Below are positions 9,718 to 19,176 of a DNA stretch of 64,000 nt, piece by piece. Source of the stretch: Pseudomonadota bacterium (GTDB lineage: Bacteria; Desulfobacterota; Desulfovibrionia; Desulfovibrionales; Desulfomicrobiaceae); NCBI GenBank assembly GCA_018902545.1, contig JAHIQM010000004.1, forward strand, positions 188,882 to 252,881. The letters run 5' to 3'. The translations under genes were made by a program, and so were the position numbers. The notes under the pieces were generated by a model, which saw only the letters and a list, made by a program, of their open reading frames with translations, was not told where the DNA came from and did not search any database. Positions within the stretch are counted from its first letter, which is position 1; each line of letters begins with the position of its first letter.

Positions 9718-11385
9718 GTGTATAACGCAAGAACACGTCGAGGCGTCATGGCTTACATATACGGCAGCGCGGCTCAAGGCAGCGTCAGATCCCGGCGCAA
9801 GGACATCCTGCTGCGTCTGGTCCTGCCCCTGCTCTTTGTCCTGATCCTGGCTGGGGTCGCCCTGTACGCGTTCAAACAGGAACAGCATTGGCTCACCGCC
9901 ATTTTTGCCGTGTTTTTCGTCGCGTCCATCCTGCGCTTCGAAGAGCTCGGCCTGACCGTATCGCACTATCTCTCCCATTCGCAGACAAACGCTCGGGCTG
10001 GGCAGGTCGTGGCCAAGGCTCTGGAACATCTGCCGAACGAGTATCATGTCTTTCACGACCTGCATTTCGATGGAGGCCGCATCGACCATGCCGTCATCGG
10101 TCCCAACGGACTCTTCCTGATCAGAACCAGCAGCCATCTCGGCAACATCTCGGCCTCAGGCGAGTCTCTGCGCCTCAACGGCTGGCCGTTCCTCCTGGAC
10201 CTGCTGACCGGGTGCTGGAACCAGACCCAGAAACTGACCAAGCACCTTGGGCTGCATTACTCGGGCGGGCTTCGGCCCTGTCCGGTGCTGTGCTTCAGCC
10301 GGGCCAGCGTCGGGATCATGGGCCCCGTGCGCGGAGCCCTGGTGGTGGAGGCCGGAAATCTGGCGCAGGCCATCCTGGGCCATGAGGATTCCCTGCTCAC
10401 CGACAAGATGCTCCTGCTGACCGACAAATTCTCGGAACTGGTCAGCGTCAAAACCAAGAACCCAGTTTGCACAAAGGACGAATCACAGGCCTGCTTCGCC
10501 ACTCCGCAATCCTTCCCGCCAAAGTCGAACCTGCCGGTCTGCGCCAAATGCGACCACCAGGCGACCGAGCAAGAATTCGAACTTTTCCCTGGCGAGTGCC
10601 CCAAATGCGGACGCCTGTATTCCTTTGTTCCCGATGAGTCGTCGGAAACTCTGGATGCCAGGCGGCTAAAAACCGCCTGGAGGCCGACCATCCCGCAACT
10701 TTCCATGACCGTGCTGCTCATCGCCGGATGCGCGGGATACATTGCGCACCGGCAAGGCTTCCTGGCTGAGGATCAGTTCTCCTCATCCGGAACCGCGCAG
10801 ACGCCTCCTGTCATCGCCACGGCGGAAACTGCCGTGGGCAACGCAAGTACCTCCCCCGAGGTGAAAACCGTAAGGGAGAACGCGCAGCAGGCTTCCCTTG
10901 CCCTGGCGACCGGTGACGATGCGGTCCCCCTGCCCACTTCCCTGCCCGGGGGCACTGCCGAACCAGTTCTGCCCGTATCCGATGCCAATGCATCGGCTAC
11001 CGCCGGGGAAAGCGTGGGCGCGGGCTTAGGCGACATTGCTGTCGTGTCAAACGACGGCGGAGACGGGCAGAATTCGACCATGACCGAAAAGGAAGATGCG
11101 GCTGTCCGGGCGGCGGCCTCCCCAAAGGCTGTTGAAGGCGCAAGTAAAGTCCCCGCTGAATCTTTCGCTCACGGCAGGCTTTCCGTGACCTCCGCCCGTC
11201 CCCTGATCATGTGGCTCAGGCACCAGCAGACTTACAAGGAATTTGGCCCGTACGAGGTCGGCGCGGGCAGGGTAAGCGAGATCATGTTGCCCAAGGGCTT
11301 TTACAATGTGGTGTATCTGGAAAACGGGAAGCGCAGGCAAACGACCATGAGCTTTCTGAGCGATCAGGGTCGGCTCGAATTCTAA
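9718..11385 (+). CDS. NERD-domain membrane protein with zinc ribbon and novel C-terminal region
   Basis: N-terminal TM segments, NERD-like EYHVFHDLHFDGGRIDHAVIGPNGLFLIRTSSHLGNIS, zinc ribbon CAKCDHQATEQEFELFPGECPKCG, further TM and a disordered linker. Confidence 0.75.
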   Translation: MYNARTRRGVMAYIYGSAAQGSVRSRRKDILLRLVLPLLFVLILAGVALYAFKQEQHWLTAIFAVFFVASILRFEELGLTVSHYLSHSQTNARAGQVVAKALEHLPNEYHVFHDLHFDGGRIDHAVIGPNGLFLIRTSSHLGNISASGESLRLNGWPFLLDLLTGCWNQTQKLTKHLGLHYSGGLRPCPVLCFSRASVGIMGPVRGALVVEAGNLAQAILGHEDSLLTDKMLLLTDKFSELVSVKTKNPVCTKDESQACFATPQSFPPKSNLPVCAKCDHQATEQEFELFPGECPKCGRLYSFVPDESSETLDARRLKTAWRPTIPQLSMTVLLIAGCAGYIAHRQGFLAEDQFSSSGTAQTPPVIATAETAVGNASTSPEVKTVRENAQQASLALATGDDAVPLPTSLPGGTAEPVLPVSDANASATAGESVGAGLGDIAVVSNDGGDGQNSTMTEKEDAAVRAAASPKAVEGASKVPAESFAHGRLSVTSARPLIMWLRHQQTYKEFGPYEVGAGRVSEIMLPKGFYNVVYLENGKRRQTTMSFLSDQGRLEF

Positions 11386-11455
11386 GGCGCAGAAGGCCGC
11401 GACGCTGGGCGAAAATCTGGATGGATGCTACCGGCAGGAAACCGGATGAAAAGAA

Positions 11456-11492
11456 AAAGGGTCAGGAACGTCTCGGCGTTTCCTGACCCTTT
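11456..11492. terminator. Bidirectional terminator between the NERD gene and phnE
   Basis: AAAGGGTCAGGAA-N11-TTCCTGACCCTTT perfect inverted repeat between convergent genes. Confidence 0.8.
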
Positions 11493-11512
11493 CTTTAGTA
11501 GGCACGGACAAG

Positions 11513-12304
11513 TCAGATGATTCTCTCCCGGATCTTGGTGACCACGATCTCGGCCAGGATGACTACGGTAAAGATGCACAGCAGAATGAGCGAAACATGG
11601 GTCCAGCGGAACAGGTTGATGGCCGTGTCCAGGGCCATGCCTATGCCGCCGGCGCCGACAAGGCCGATGACCGCCGACTCGCGCACGTTGATGTCCCACC
11701 GAAACAGGGTGATGCCCCAGAAGGCCGGGGAAACCTGGGGCCAGTAGGCCTTAAGGAAAATGCTCGGCCACGGGGCCCCGGCCGCCTTCAGGGCTTCCAC
11801 TGGTCCCTTGTTGCATTCTTCCAGGGCCTCGCCCAGAAGCTTGCCGCAAAAGCCGATGGATCTGAAGCCGATGGCGATGGTTCCGGCCAGCGCGCCCGGG
11901 CCGAAGACCGCCACGAACAGGATCGCCCAAACGAGGGTGTTCACCGAACGCGAGGACACAAGGATAAGCCGGGCCAGCCAGTTCAGGATCGGCACGGGGG
12001 TGATGTTCTTGGCCGCCAGGAGCGCTACGGGCAGGGACAGGATCAGGGCGAGGATCGTTCCCATGCCTGCAATGTGCATGCTCTCCACAAGGGCCTCGTG
12101 CACGCCGCCCTTGTAATGGGCAATGTCCGGCGGCCACATTCTGGTGAACATATCCGCCATCTGGGTCGGAGCATCGTACAGGAATTCAGGGACAATCTGC
12201 ACCGTGCGCAGGGACACGACCAGAGCGAGGACAACGGCAAGATAAATCGTAAACCTGGCCAGGCGCTGGGCCGGGGTGAAACGTTCCCAGATGCGGCTAT
12301 TCAT
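11513..12304 (-). CDS. phnE: Phosphonate-type ABC transporter permease (PhnE-like, second copy)
   Basis: PhnE-type permease: VNTLVWAILFVAVFGPGALAGTIAIGFRSIGFCGKLLGEALEE...FRWDINVRESAVIGLVGAGGIG. Confidence 0.88.
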   Translation of the reverse strand: MNSRIWERFTPAQRLARFTIYLAVVLALVVSLRTVQIVPEFLYDAPTQMADMFTRMWPPDIAHYKGGVHEALVESMHIAGMGTILALILSLPVALLAAKNITPVPILNWLARLILVSSRSVNTLVWAILFVAVFGPGALAGTIAIGFRSIGFCGKLLGEALEECNKGPVEALKAAGAPWPSIFLKAYWPQVSPAFWGITLFRWDINVRESAVIGLVGAGGIGMALDTAINLFRWTHVSLILLCIFTVVILAEIVVTKIRERII

Positions 12305-13091
12305 TGAACACTGCCTTGACTATGGATGCAAGATACTCTCCGAGCATGACGAGGGCGATGATGGAGATGAGGATGGCGGCCAGAAAGTCGTAATCGAAAC
12401 GCTGGAAAGCCGCAAACAGGGTTCCGCCGATGCCGCCCGCGCCGACAATGCCAACCATGGTCGAGTTGCGGATATTGGCGTCAAACTGGTACGTGGCGAA
12501 TCCGATGAACCGGTTCAGCACCTGCGGCAGCACGGCGTAGAGAATGACACTCATGAACGGAGCCCCGGCGGCCCGACAGGCTTCCACCGGCTTGAGGGAA
12601 ATCTCCTCGATGGCCTCGGCAAAAAGCTTGCCGATGAACCCGATGGACGCGAAAATCAGGGTCAGGATGCCCGCCAAAGGTCCGAATCCCACCGCCTTCA
12701 CAAAGAGAATGGCAAAGATGACCGGATGAAACGACCGGCAGATGGCAATGAGAATCCGCGCCGGCCAGGTTGCCCAGGCTGGCATCAGGTTACGCGCCGC
12801 GGCCAGGCCGATGGGCAGGGACAGGACGACCCCGAAAGCTGAGGCAATAACCGCGATTTCCAGTGTTTCCAAAAGATTGTTCAGCAAGAGCTGCCAGCGC
12901 GCGAAGCTTGGCGGAATCATGCTGCCCAGAAATTCGGCACCGTTCTCCAGCCCGATGACAAAACGATCCCAGGTGATTTCCAGAGACCAAATCGCCACGA
13001 CGCAATACGCAGCCACTGCCAGCCAGCCTATCCGCGCGGCCCAGTTGGGCTTGAAAGCTCTTCTGGTTTCGGCGGCGCTCATGACAGCCAA
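12297..13091 (-). CDS. phnE: Phosphonate-type ABC transporter permease (PhnE-like, first copy)
   Basis: PhnE-type permease: [43 protein letters not shown]...[23 protein letters not shown]. Confidence 0.88.
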   Translation of the reverse strand: MAVMSAAETRRAFKPNWAARIGWLAVAAYCVVAIWSLEITWDRFVIGLENGAEFLGSMIPPSFARWQLLLNNLLETLEIAVIASAFGVVLSLPIGLAAARNLMPAWATWPARILIAICRSFHPVIFAILFVKAVGFGPLAGILTLIFASIGFIGKLFAEAIEEISLKPVEACRAAGAPFMSVILYAVLPQVLNRFIGFATYQFDANIRNSTMVGIVGAGGIGGTLFAAFQRFDYDFLAAILISIIALVMLGEYLASIVKAVFNE

Positions 13092-13873
13092 CCCTCGCCA
13101 CCGTAGATCTGCTTGAGATGATGGTCGGACAGCTCCGCAGGCGGGCCATCAAAGACGATGCTCCCCATCGACATGCCAATGACCCGGTCGGCAAAGCGCT
13201 TGGCCAGATTGACGTCATGGATGTTGATCAGCACCGGAATGTCGTGTGCCTTGGAAAAATCGTTCAAAAGCTCCATGATCTCGACGGAAGTCTTGGGATC
13301 AAGGGATGAGGTAGGCTCGTCGGCCATGATCACATCCGGGTTCTGCATCACGGCCCGGGCAATGCCCACGCGCTGACGCTGCCCGCCAGACAGGGCATCG
13401 GCTCGCTCCGTGGCGAAATCGGTCAGGCCGACCATGTCGAGGAGCTCGAAGGCCCGGTCGATGTCGTGCTGTTCGAACTTGCGCAGCCAGGCCCGCCAGA
13501 CTGGCACGAACCCGAGCCTGCCGCAGAGCACGTTCTCGATGACCGAGAGGCGCTCCACAAGGTTGAATTCCTGGAAAACCATGCCCACATGATGCCGAGC
13601 CAGGCGCAGATTCCGGCCGGAGAGCCGCGTTATCTCGTGCCCGGCGACGGTGATGGTGCCGCTGGTAGGGTCGATGAGGCGGTTGATGCAGCGCAGGAGC
13701 GTGCTCTTGCCCGTTCCGGAGGGGCCGATGATGGCCACCGTGGAACGACCCCGGACCTCGAAGGAAATGTTTTTGAGCACCGGCTTGCCCGGTACGTAAG
13801 CCTTGACCAGATCCTTTACGATCAGGGAACGGGAGGTTTCCCCCCCGTTCCCGTTATTGCTTGATGACGTCAC
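13079..13873 (-). CDS. phnC: Phosphonate-type ABC transporter ATP-binding protein
   Basis: Walker [10 protein letters not shown], signature [14 protein letters not shown], Walker [14 protein letters not shown]; next to two PhnE and one PhnD. Confidence 0.92.
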   Translation of the reverse strand: MTSSSNNGNGGETSRSLIVKDLVKAYVPGKPVLKNISFEVRGRSTVAIIGPSGTGKSTLLRCINRLIDPTSGTITVAGHEITRLSGRNLRLARHHVGMVFQEFNLVERLSVIENVLCGRLGFVPVWRAWLRKFEQHDIDRAFELLDMVGLTDFATERADALSGGQRQRVGIARAVMQNPDVIMADEPTSSLDPKTSVEIMELLNDFSKAHDIPVLINIHDVNLAKRFADRVIGMSMGSIVFDGPPAELSDHHLKQIYGGEGWLS

Positions 13874-13895
13874 GATACTGCCTTGTTCTGAGTTA

Positions 13896-14915
13896 CTACT
13901 GCTTGGCCTTCTTTTCCGCGTCTTCCTTTTCCTTGGCGATCATGGCCTTCAGGCCATCTTCATTATAGCTCGCGCCCGTGGCTTCGGCTATCTCGCGGAT
14001 GACGGCCCAGTCGTCCTTGTAGGTAATGGGGAAGAAACGGTCCGCGCCGTCAAAGGCTTTTACCATCTCTTCGGTGTAGCGATAGGAAAAGAAAGCTTCC
14101 TTGATCTTCTCCACCAGATCCGGGCACAGCTGGCTGGAATACCCGAAAGAGGATGTGGGGAAGCGCTGGCTGGTGTAGATGATACGCACCGCATCCGCAT
14201 CGATGCGACCGGCGCGCACCATGCGATCGTACACGTCGGAGGCCACGGGGGCCGCATCATAGTCGCCGTGTACAACGCCCAGCGCGGACTGGTCGTGCTT
14301 GCCGGAGTAAACAACGGTGTAGTCCTCATCGGGCACGAGTCCCAGGGCGGGGAACAGGGCGCGGGGGGCCAGGTTGCCGGAATTGGACGAGGGGGAGACG
14401 TGCGCGACTTTCTTGCCCTTGAGGTCGGCCATGGTCTGGTAGGGACTGTCCTTCTTTACCAGCATGATCAGGTTGTAGCCCTGAAATTCCTTTTCATCGC
14501 CCTTGACGGCGATGGGCACGTAGCCGGCCAGATTCACCGCAAAGCCGGTGGGGCCGGTGGAGAAGCCGGCGATATGCAGACGGCCGGAACGCATGGCCTC
14601 GACCTGGGCCGAGTTGGAGTGCACGGTGTAGTAGATGACGTCCTTGCCTGTGACCTTCTTCATGTGCGCCTGAAAATCAGAAAACAGGTCCTGATACACG
14701 GCAGGGTCTTCCACCGGAGTGTAGGTGAAAACCAGGGTCGAAGGATCTTTGCAGTTACCGGCAGGCGCGTTATCAGCGACCAGATCCTGATCATTGTCAC
14801 AATACATGGTGTCCAGCAGGCCACGGTTGGTGCACTCATCCGCGTAACCCGGAACAGCGACGGCCAGGAGCAGCACTGCGGCCAAAAAGCCCAAGAAACC
14901 CTTCATCATGATCAT
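13896..14915 (-). CDS. phnD: PhnD-like phosphate/phosphite/phosphonate-binding periplasmic protein
   Basis: Signal peptide [88 protein letters not shown]. Confidence 0.88.
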   Translation of the reverse strand: MIMMKGFLGFLAAVLLLAVAVPGYADECTNRGLLDTMYCDNDQDLVADNAPAGNCKDPSTLVFTYTPVEDPAVYQDLFSDFQAHMKKVTGKDVIYYTVHSNSAQVEAMRSGRLHIAGFSTGPTGFAVNLAGYVPIAVKGDEKEFQGYNLIMLVKKDSPYQTMADLKGKKVAHVSPSSNSGNLAPRALFPALGLVPDEDYTVVYSGKHDQSALGVVHGDYDAAPVASDVYDRMVRAGRIDADAVRIIYTSQRFPTSSFGYSSQLCPDLVEKIKEAFFSYRYTEEMVKAFDGADRFFPITYKDDWAVIREIAEATGASYNEDGLKAMIAKEKEDAEKKAKQ

Positions 14916-15213
14916 CTCCTTGTTATAATGTTGTTTTTCACGGCACGGCCAGCGCGCCGTCCAACTCAAGGCAAAGCCGCCGAGCACAGCGGCCCTTACC
15001 GGCGCAACGACGAAGAGCATCTGTTTTGTCGCCTTCGCAGCAAAGAGCCTACATTCGGGAATGTGTCGGGTTTGTCACAATACGGCAACAGGCCGGTGGC
15101 TAACTGAAAGCGCCAGCCAGACCATTTCATCCTCGTCATATTCCGTACCGGGAAAGGATAACCGAAGAGTATTTTCAGCGCAATGTGAACTGGCGTCGAT
15201 CAAGCATGTTCCG

Positions 15214-15250
15214 AAAAAAAAAAAGGCCTTCGGTTACGTCCCCGAAAGCC
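15214..15250 (-). terminator. Rho-independent terminator downstream of the rubrerythrin-like gene
   Basis: Reverse strand GGCTTTCGG-N7-CCGAAGGCC followed by 11 T. Confidence 0.85.
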
Positions 15251-15276
15251 CCCGTGAAGACCAGGCCTAAGCCCTT

Positions 15277-15753
15277 CTACTTGCGGAGCATCCCCGCCAG
15301 CAGGCGCAGATGCGAGCGCTCCTCGTCGATGCATGCCTGAACGTGCTTCTTTTCCCCGTCAGGCACGAATTCGCGCATCTCCAGGAAAAACATGATCGTA
15401 TCCTTTTCAAAACCGATGGCCGTTTCAAGGGCTTCTTTGGATGTGCCCATGAAGGTCTTGAGATGGTCCACGTCGCCAAGCCGGAACAGGGTGTGGGAGT
15501 CGAGCAGATACTTCAGGTAATCCACGTACTCGTCCTCTTCGGCCCAGGCCGGAAGCTCGACCTGTCCGACCCGTTCGTAGAGCTTGCGGAAGATCTCGCG
15601 ATGCTTGGTCTCTTCGCCCGCCAAAAACGTAAAGAGCTTTTTGAGCTTGGGATCGGTGGTCATATCCACCAGCCGATTATAGAAAACCTCGCCACGGGTT
15701 TCGACTTCCTGGGCGGCCAGGAGGATGTCGGTAGCCTTGAATATTCCTGCCAT
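15277..15753 (-). CDS. Rubrerythrin/ferritin-like diiron-domain protein
   Basis: ILLAAQEVETRGEVFYNRL...LAGEETKHREIF...IGFEKDTIMFFLEMREF...CIDEERSHLRLL: four ferritin-like E/ExxH motifs. Confidence 0.85.
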   Translation of the reverse strand: MAGIFKATDILLAAQEVETRGEVFYNRLVDMTTDPKLKKLFTFLAGEETKHREIFRKLYERVGQVELPAWAEEDEYVDYLKYLLDSHTLFRLGDVDHLKTFMGTSKEALETAIGFEKDTIMFFLEMREFVPDGEKKHVQACIDEERSHLRLLAGMLRK

Positions 15754-15851
15754 AAAGCCTCCTACCATGCTGTGCAAAAACGGCGCTCTGCTTCGTCCTC
15801 GCATCTCACCATTTTTGGACAGCCTGGATATTTGTAATTTTCAACAATCAG

Positions 15852-16682
15852 CTACAGTTCCGAGGGCAGCTCTTTGAGCTGGGCATAAGTGAAGACGGGT
15901 CCGTCCATGCACACGTATTTCGTGCCGATGTTGCAGCGTCCGCAAATGCCCACGCCGCATTTCATGCGCTTTTCGAGGGTGGTGAGGATGTTTTCGTCCT
16001 CAAAACCCAGCTTCTTCAAAGCCTGCAGGGTGAATTTGATCATGATCGGCGGACCGCAGGTAATGGCCACCGTGTTCTTGGGCTTGGGATTTATCTCCAG
16101 CAGCACGTTGGGGATAAGACCGACCTTGTGTTCCCAGCCGTCGGACGGGTTGTCGATGGTCAGCACGGTGTTCACGTCCTTGCGGCTCGTCCACTCCGGC
16201 AGCTCGGCCTTGTAGGTCAGGTCGGCGGGGCTGCGCGCACCGTAAAGGAGCGTTATGTCTTTGTAATCTTTACGGTTATCGAGCATATAGGTGAACAGGG
16301 TCCGCAGCGGGGCCATGCCGATGCCGCCGCCGATAAAGACGATGTTCTTGCCCTTAAGGTCCTCCAGCGGGAAGGAGTTGCCCAGAGGGGCGCGTACGCC
16401 GATCTGGTCGCCGGGCTGGAGCTGATGCAGACGGCTGGTGACCTCGCCCACGCGCATGACGCTGAACTGCAGGTAGTCCTTGCGGGTCGGGGAGGAGTTG
16501 ATGACAAAGGTCGACTCACCCGCGCCGAAGACCGAGAGCTGCCCGACCTGTCCGGGCCGGAAAGTGAAGGCCTTCATGCGCTCTTCGTTGTTGATGACGA
16601 CGCGGAAGGTCTTGATATTGTGCGTCTCCTGGATCACTTCGACAATGGTGGCCATGTCCGGGAGATAGGGATTGGCATTCAT
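15852..16682 (-). CDS. flxA: FAD/NAD(P)-binding [2Fe-2S] subunit of the Flx complex
   Basis: Ferredoxin reductase-like: RPGQVGQLSVFGAGESTFVINSS, IGGGIGMAPLRTLF, C-terminal CGVGICGRCNIGTKYVCMDGPVF. Confidence 0.88.
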   Translation of the reverse strand: MNANPYLPDMATIVEVIQETHNIKTFRVVINNEERMKAFTFRPGQVGQLSVFGAGESTFVINSSPTRKDYLQFSVMRVGEVTSRLHQLQPGDQIGVRAPLGNSFPLEDLKGKNIVFIGGGIGMAPLRTLFTYMLDNRKDYKDITLLYGARSPADLTYKAELPEWTSRKDVNTVLTIDNPSDGWEHKVGLIPNVLLEINPKPKNTVAITCGPPIMIKFTLQALKKLGFEDENILTTLEKRMKCGVGICGRCNIGTKYVCMDGPVFTYAQLKELPSEL

Positions 16683-17707
16683 TCGGAGTACTCCTGTGCT
16701 GCTTTCACGATCTGCCGGATATCGACTCCGGCGGGGCACTGCTTGATGCACCGGCCGCACCCGCAACAGGCCATGACGCCGCCGTGCAGGTCAGGGTAAT
16801 AGCTGAACTTGTGCCCGATGCGGTTTTTGAGGCGATGGGCCTTGGTCGGCCGGGGGTTGTGGCCGCTGCCTTCAAGGGTGAAGGTGTGGGACATGCAGTT
16901 GTCCCAGGTCCGGATGCGGCGGCTCTCAAGACCCTGGTCGTCATCGGTGATGTTGAAGCAGTAGCAGGTCGGACACATGTAGGTGCAGGCCCCGCAGGAG
17001 ATGCACTTGGCCGACTGGGCGGCCCAGAAGTCCAAGTCGTCGAAGCGGGCCAATAGTTTTGCCGGGGCGGAGACGTAATCGTGGGCTTCGCCCATCATCT
17101 CGCGCGCCTTCTCGTTCTTGGCGTCGGCCTCCTTGCCTTTTGCCCCCGCGTCCGCGAACAGGGCGGACTTCAGGATTTCCTCACCGGCCTCGGTCACGGA
17201 ACGCGCCACGTACCCATCGCCGACCAGGGTCAGGAGCACGTCGGAACCGTCCGGGTCCGCCGGACCGCTGCCCACGCTGTGGCAGAAACAGGTCGTCTCG
17301 GGCCGGTCGCAGGCCAGGGAGACGAAGACCGTGTTGTCCCGGCGCAGGATGAAGTACGGGTCTTTGGTCGTATCCGTCTCGTAGACGGGGTTGAAGATCA
17401 GCTTGCCGCGCGCACCGCACGGACGGCAGCCGATGACCACGCTCTTACCCTGGGGCAGAGTCTCGGTGATCACGGGCTTCTTCTCCGGGATCTCGCTCTT
17501 GACCGTCAGCAGAGTCTCGGTCTGCGGAAAGGTCGCGGCCTTGGGCGACACCGCCGCCATGCGCGAATGCAGGTCAAGGGCCATGCCCGGCTGGAAGCGG
17601 CGAAAGGTCACGGTGCCGCAGGTGGCCACCGGCGCGAGCACGCGGTGGGTGGCGGCCAGCTCCTCGGCCAGACGGGTGAGGTTTTCTTTTGTGATGAATC
17701 GTTCCAT
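16679..17707 (-). CDS. flxB: 4Fe-4S subunit FlxB
   Basis: CISCGACTYMCPTCYCFN and CCGCGRCIKQCPAGVDIRQIVK; position between flxC and flxA. Confidence 0.85.
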   Translation of the reverse strand: MERFITKENLTRLAEELAATHRVLAPVATCGTVTFRRFQPGMALDLHSRMAAVSPKAATFPQTETLLTVKSEIPEKKPVITETLPQGKSVVIGCRPCGARGKLIFNPVYETDTTKDPYFILRRDNTVFVSLACDRPETTCFCHSVGSGPADPDGSDVLLTLVGDGYVARSVTEAGEEILKSALFADAGAKGKEADAKNEKAREMMGEAHDYVSAPAKLLARFDDLDFWAAQSAKCISCGACTYMCPTCYCFNITDDDQGLESRRIRTWDNCMSHTFTLEGSGHNPRPTKAHRLKNRIGHKFSYYPDLHGGVMACCGCGRCIKQCPAGVDIRQIVKAAQEYSE

Positions 17708-18663
17708 TACCAGCCTCTCTCGTTGATGCGCTCTTCCTGGACCTTGAAGGTCAAGAGGGGCGGAGTCTGATCCAGGACCTTGCCGGCCTGCATCTCAAAC
17801 ACGTCCTTGACCTGCCTGTTCATGTAGCGCCGCAGCAACATGAGCGGAATGTCCACCGGACAGGCCCGCTCGCACTCGCCGCACTCGGTGCAGCGCCCGG
17901 CCAGATGAGACACGTGCACCATCTGGAACATCATGTTCTCGGCCGGGGAGTTGTCCTGACTGAGCCACAAGGGGTCGCGGCTGGTCGCTATGCAATGGTC
18001 ACGGCAGACACACATGGGGCAGGCGTTGCGGCAGGCGTAACAGCGAATGCAGCGGCTCATGGTCTCCTGCCAGAAGGCGAACTTCTCGGCATCGCTTTTG
18101 GCCTCGAACTCGTCCTGACAGGCGAGGCTCGCGGCCGGGGCCGGAGTGTGCGGCGTGCCGATGAGCACGTCGGAGACAATGGCGTCCGGGGTGTCGCAGA
18201 TCAGACACTTGTCGGCCAGCACGTCGGAGAGCCTTAAGGTCGCGGCCTGACCGGCCACGGTGACCTTGAGGTCGCTCGCGCCGATTTCCACGGATTCAAC
18301 AAATCCCGGATCGGCGGGAAGAGCCGCGCGGATCTTGCGCTGGCTGACCACCCCGTCGCAACAGAGGCCGAAGATGACCACGTCGTCACGGTTGATGAGT
18401 TTTTCATTCAAAAGCTGGATCACGCTGCGGCTATCGCAGCCCTTGACCACCACTCCCACTTTCTTGCCCTTGAACCCGGTCAGATAGGTGACCAGATTGT
18501 GCACGGCCAGGGGGCCTATGATGAGCCGGTCCAGGTCCGCTTCGGAGCGGATGAAAAGCGGCGTGGCGTGGAGCGAGTCATAACCCTGCTCCCAGCCGAT
18601 GACGCATTCAAGTTCGCCCAGACGGCCCTTGATGGCATTTTTAAGATCATCCAATTGGGACAT
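17707..18663 (-). CDS. flxC: 4Fe-4S subunit FlxC
   Basis: CIRCYACRNACPMCVCRDHC and CTECGECERACPVDIP; FrhB-like N-terminus. Confidence 0.85.
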   Translation of the reverse strand: MSQLDDLKNAIKGRLGELECVIGWEQGYDSLHATPLFIRSEADLDRLIIGPLAVHNLVTYLTGFKGKKVGVVVKGCDSRSVIQLLNEKLINRDDVVIFGLCCDGVVSQRKIRAALPADPGFVESVEIGASDLKVTVAGQAATLRLSDVLADKCLICDTPDAIVSDVLIGTPHTPAPAASLACQDEFEAKSDAEKFAFWQETMSRCIRCYACRNACPMCVCRDHCIATSRDPLWLSQDNSPAENMMFQMVHVSHLAGRCTECGECERACPVDIPLMLLRRYMNRQVKDVFEMQAGKVLDQTPPLLTFKVQEERINERGW

Positions 18664-18684
18664 ATGTCCTCCTGTATTGCGAAT

Positions 18685-19176
18685 CTAACCGTGACACGGG
18701 CAAGCCTGCCCCTGGCCAGCCTGCACGGCCAGCGCGTTCCAGTCGGCCTCGGACGCCGGGTTGAAGGTCGGCGCGGGGCCGAACTCATGCACGCGGCGCG
18801 TGAATTCCGTGACCACATGCTGCCAGCGCTGCCCTTCCGAGGCCGAAACCCAGGTGTATTCGAAACGCCGCGCGTCGATGCCGGTGATGGGCAGAAAACG
18901 CTTGAGCATCTCGAGCCTGCGCCGAGCGTAGAAATTGCCTTCGGCATAGTGACAATCACGCGGGTGGCAGCCGGACACGAGCACTCCGTCCGCGCCGTTC
19001 ATGAGCGAGCGGACGATAAAAAGCGGGTCAATGCGGCCCGAACAGGGCACGCGGATGATGCGCAGGTCCGTCGGCTGGGTGAAGCGGGACACGCCCGCGG
19101 TGTCCGCCCCGCCGTAGGAGCACCAGTTACAAAGAAAGCCGACTATTCGTAATTCGCGAACATCTTGGGCGGGCAT
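18685..19176 (-). CDS. flxD: MvhD/FlxD [2Fe-2S] electron-transfer subunit
   Basis: FLCNWCSYGGADTAG, RVPCSGRIDP, SGCHPRDCHYAEGN. Confidence 0.9.
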   Translation of the reverse strand: MPAQDVRELRIVGFLCNWCSYGGADTAGVSRFTQPTDLRIIRVPCSGRIDPLFIVRSLMNGADGVLVSGCHPRDCHYAEGNFYARRRLEMLKRFLPITGIDARRFEYTWVSASEGQRWQHVVTEFTRRVHEFGPAPTFNPASEADWNALAVQAGQGQACPCHG

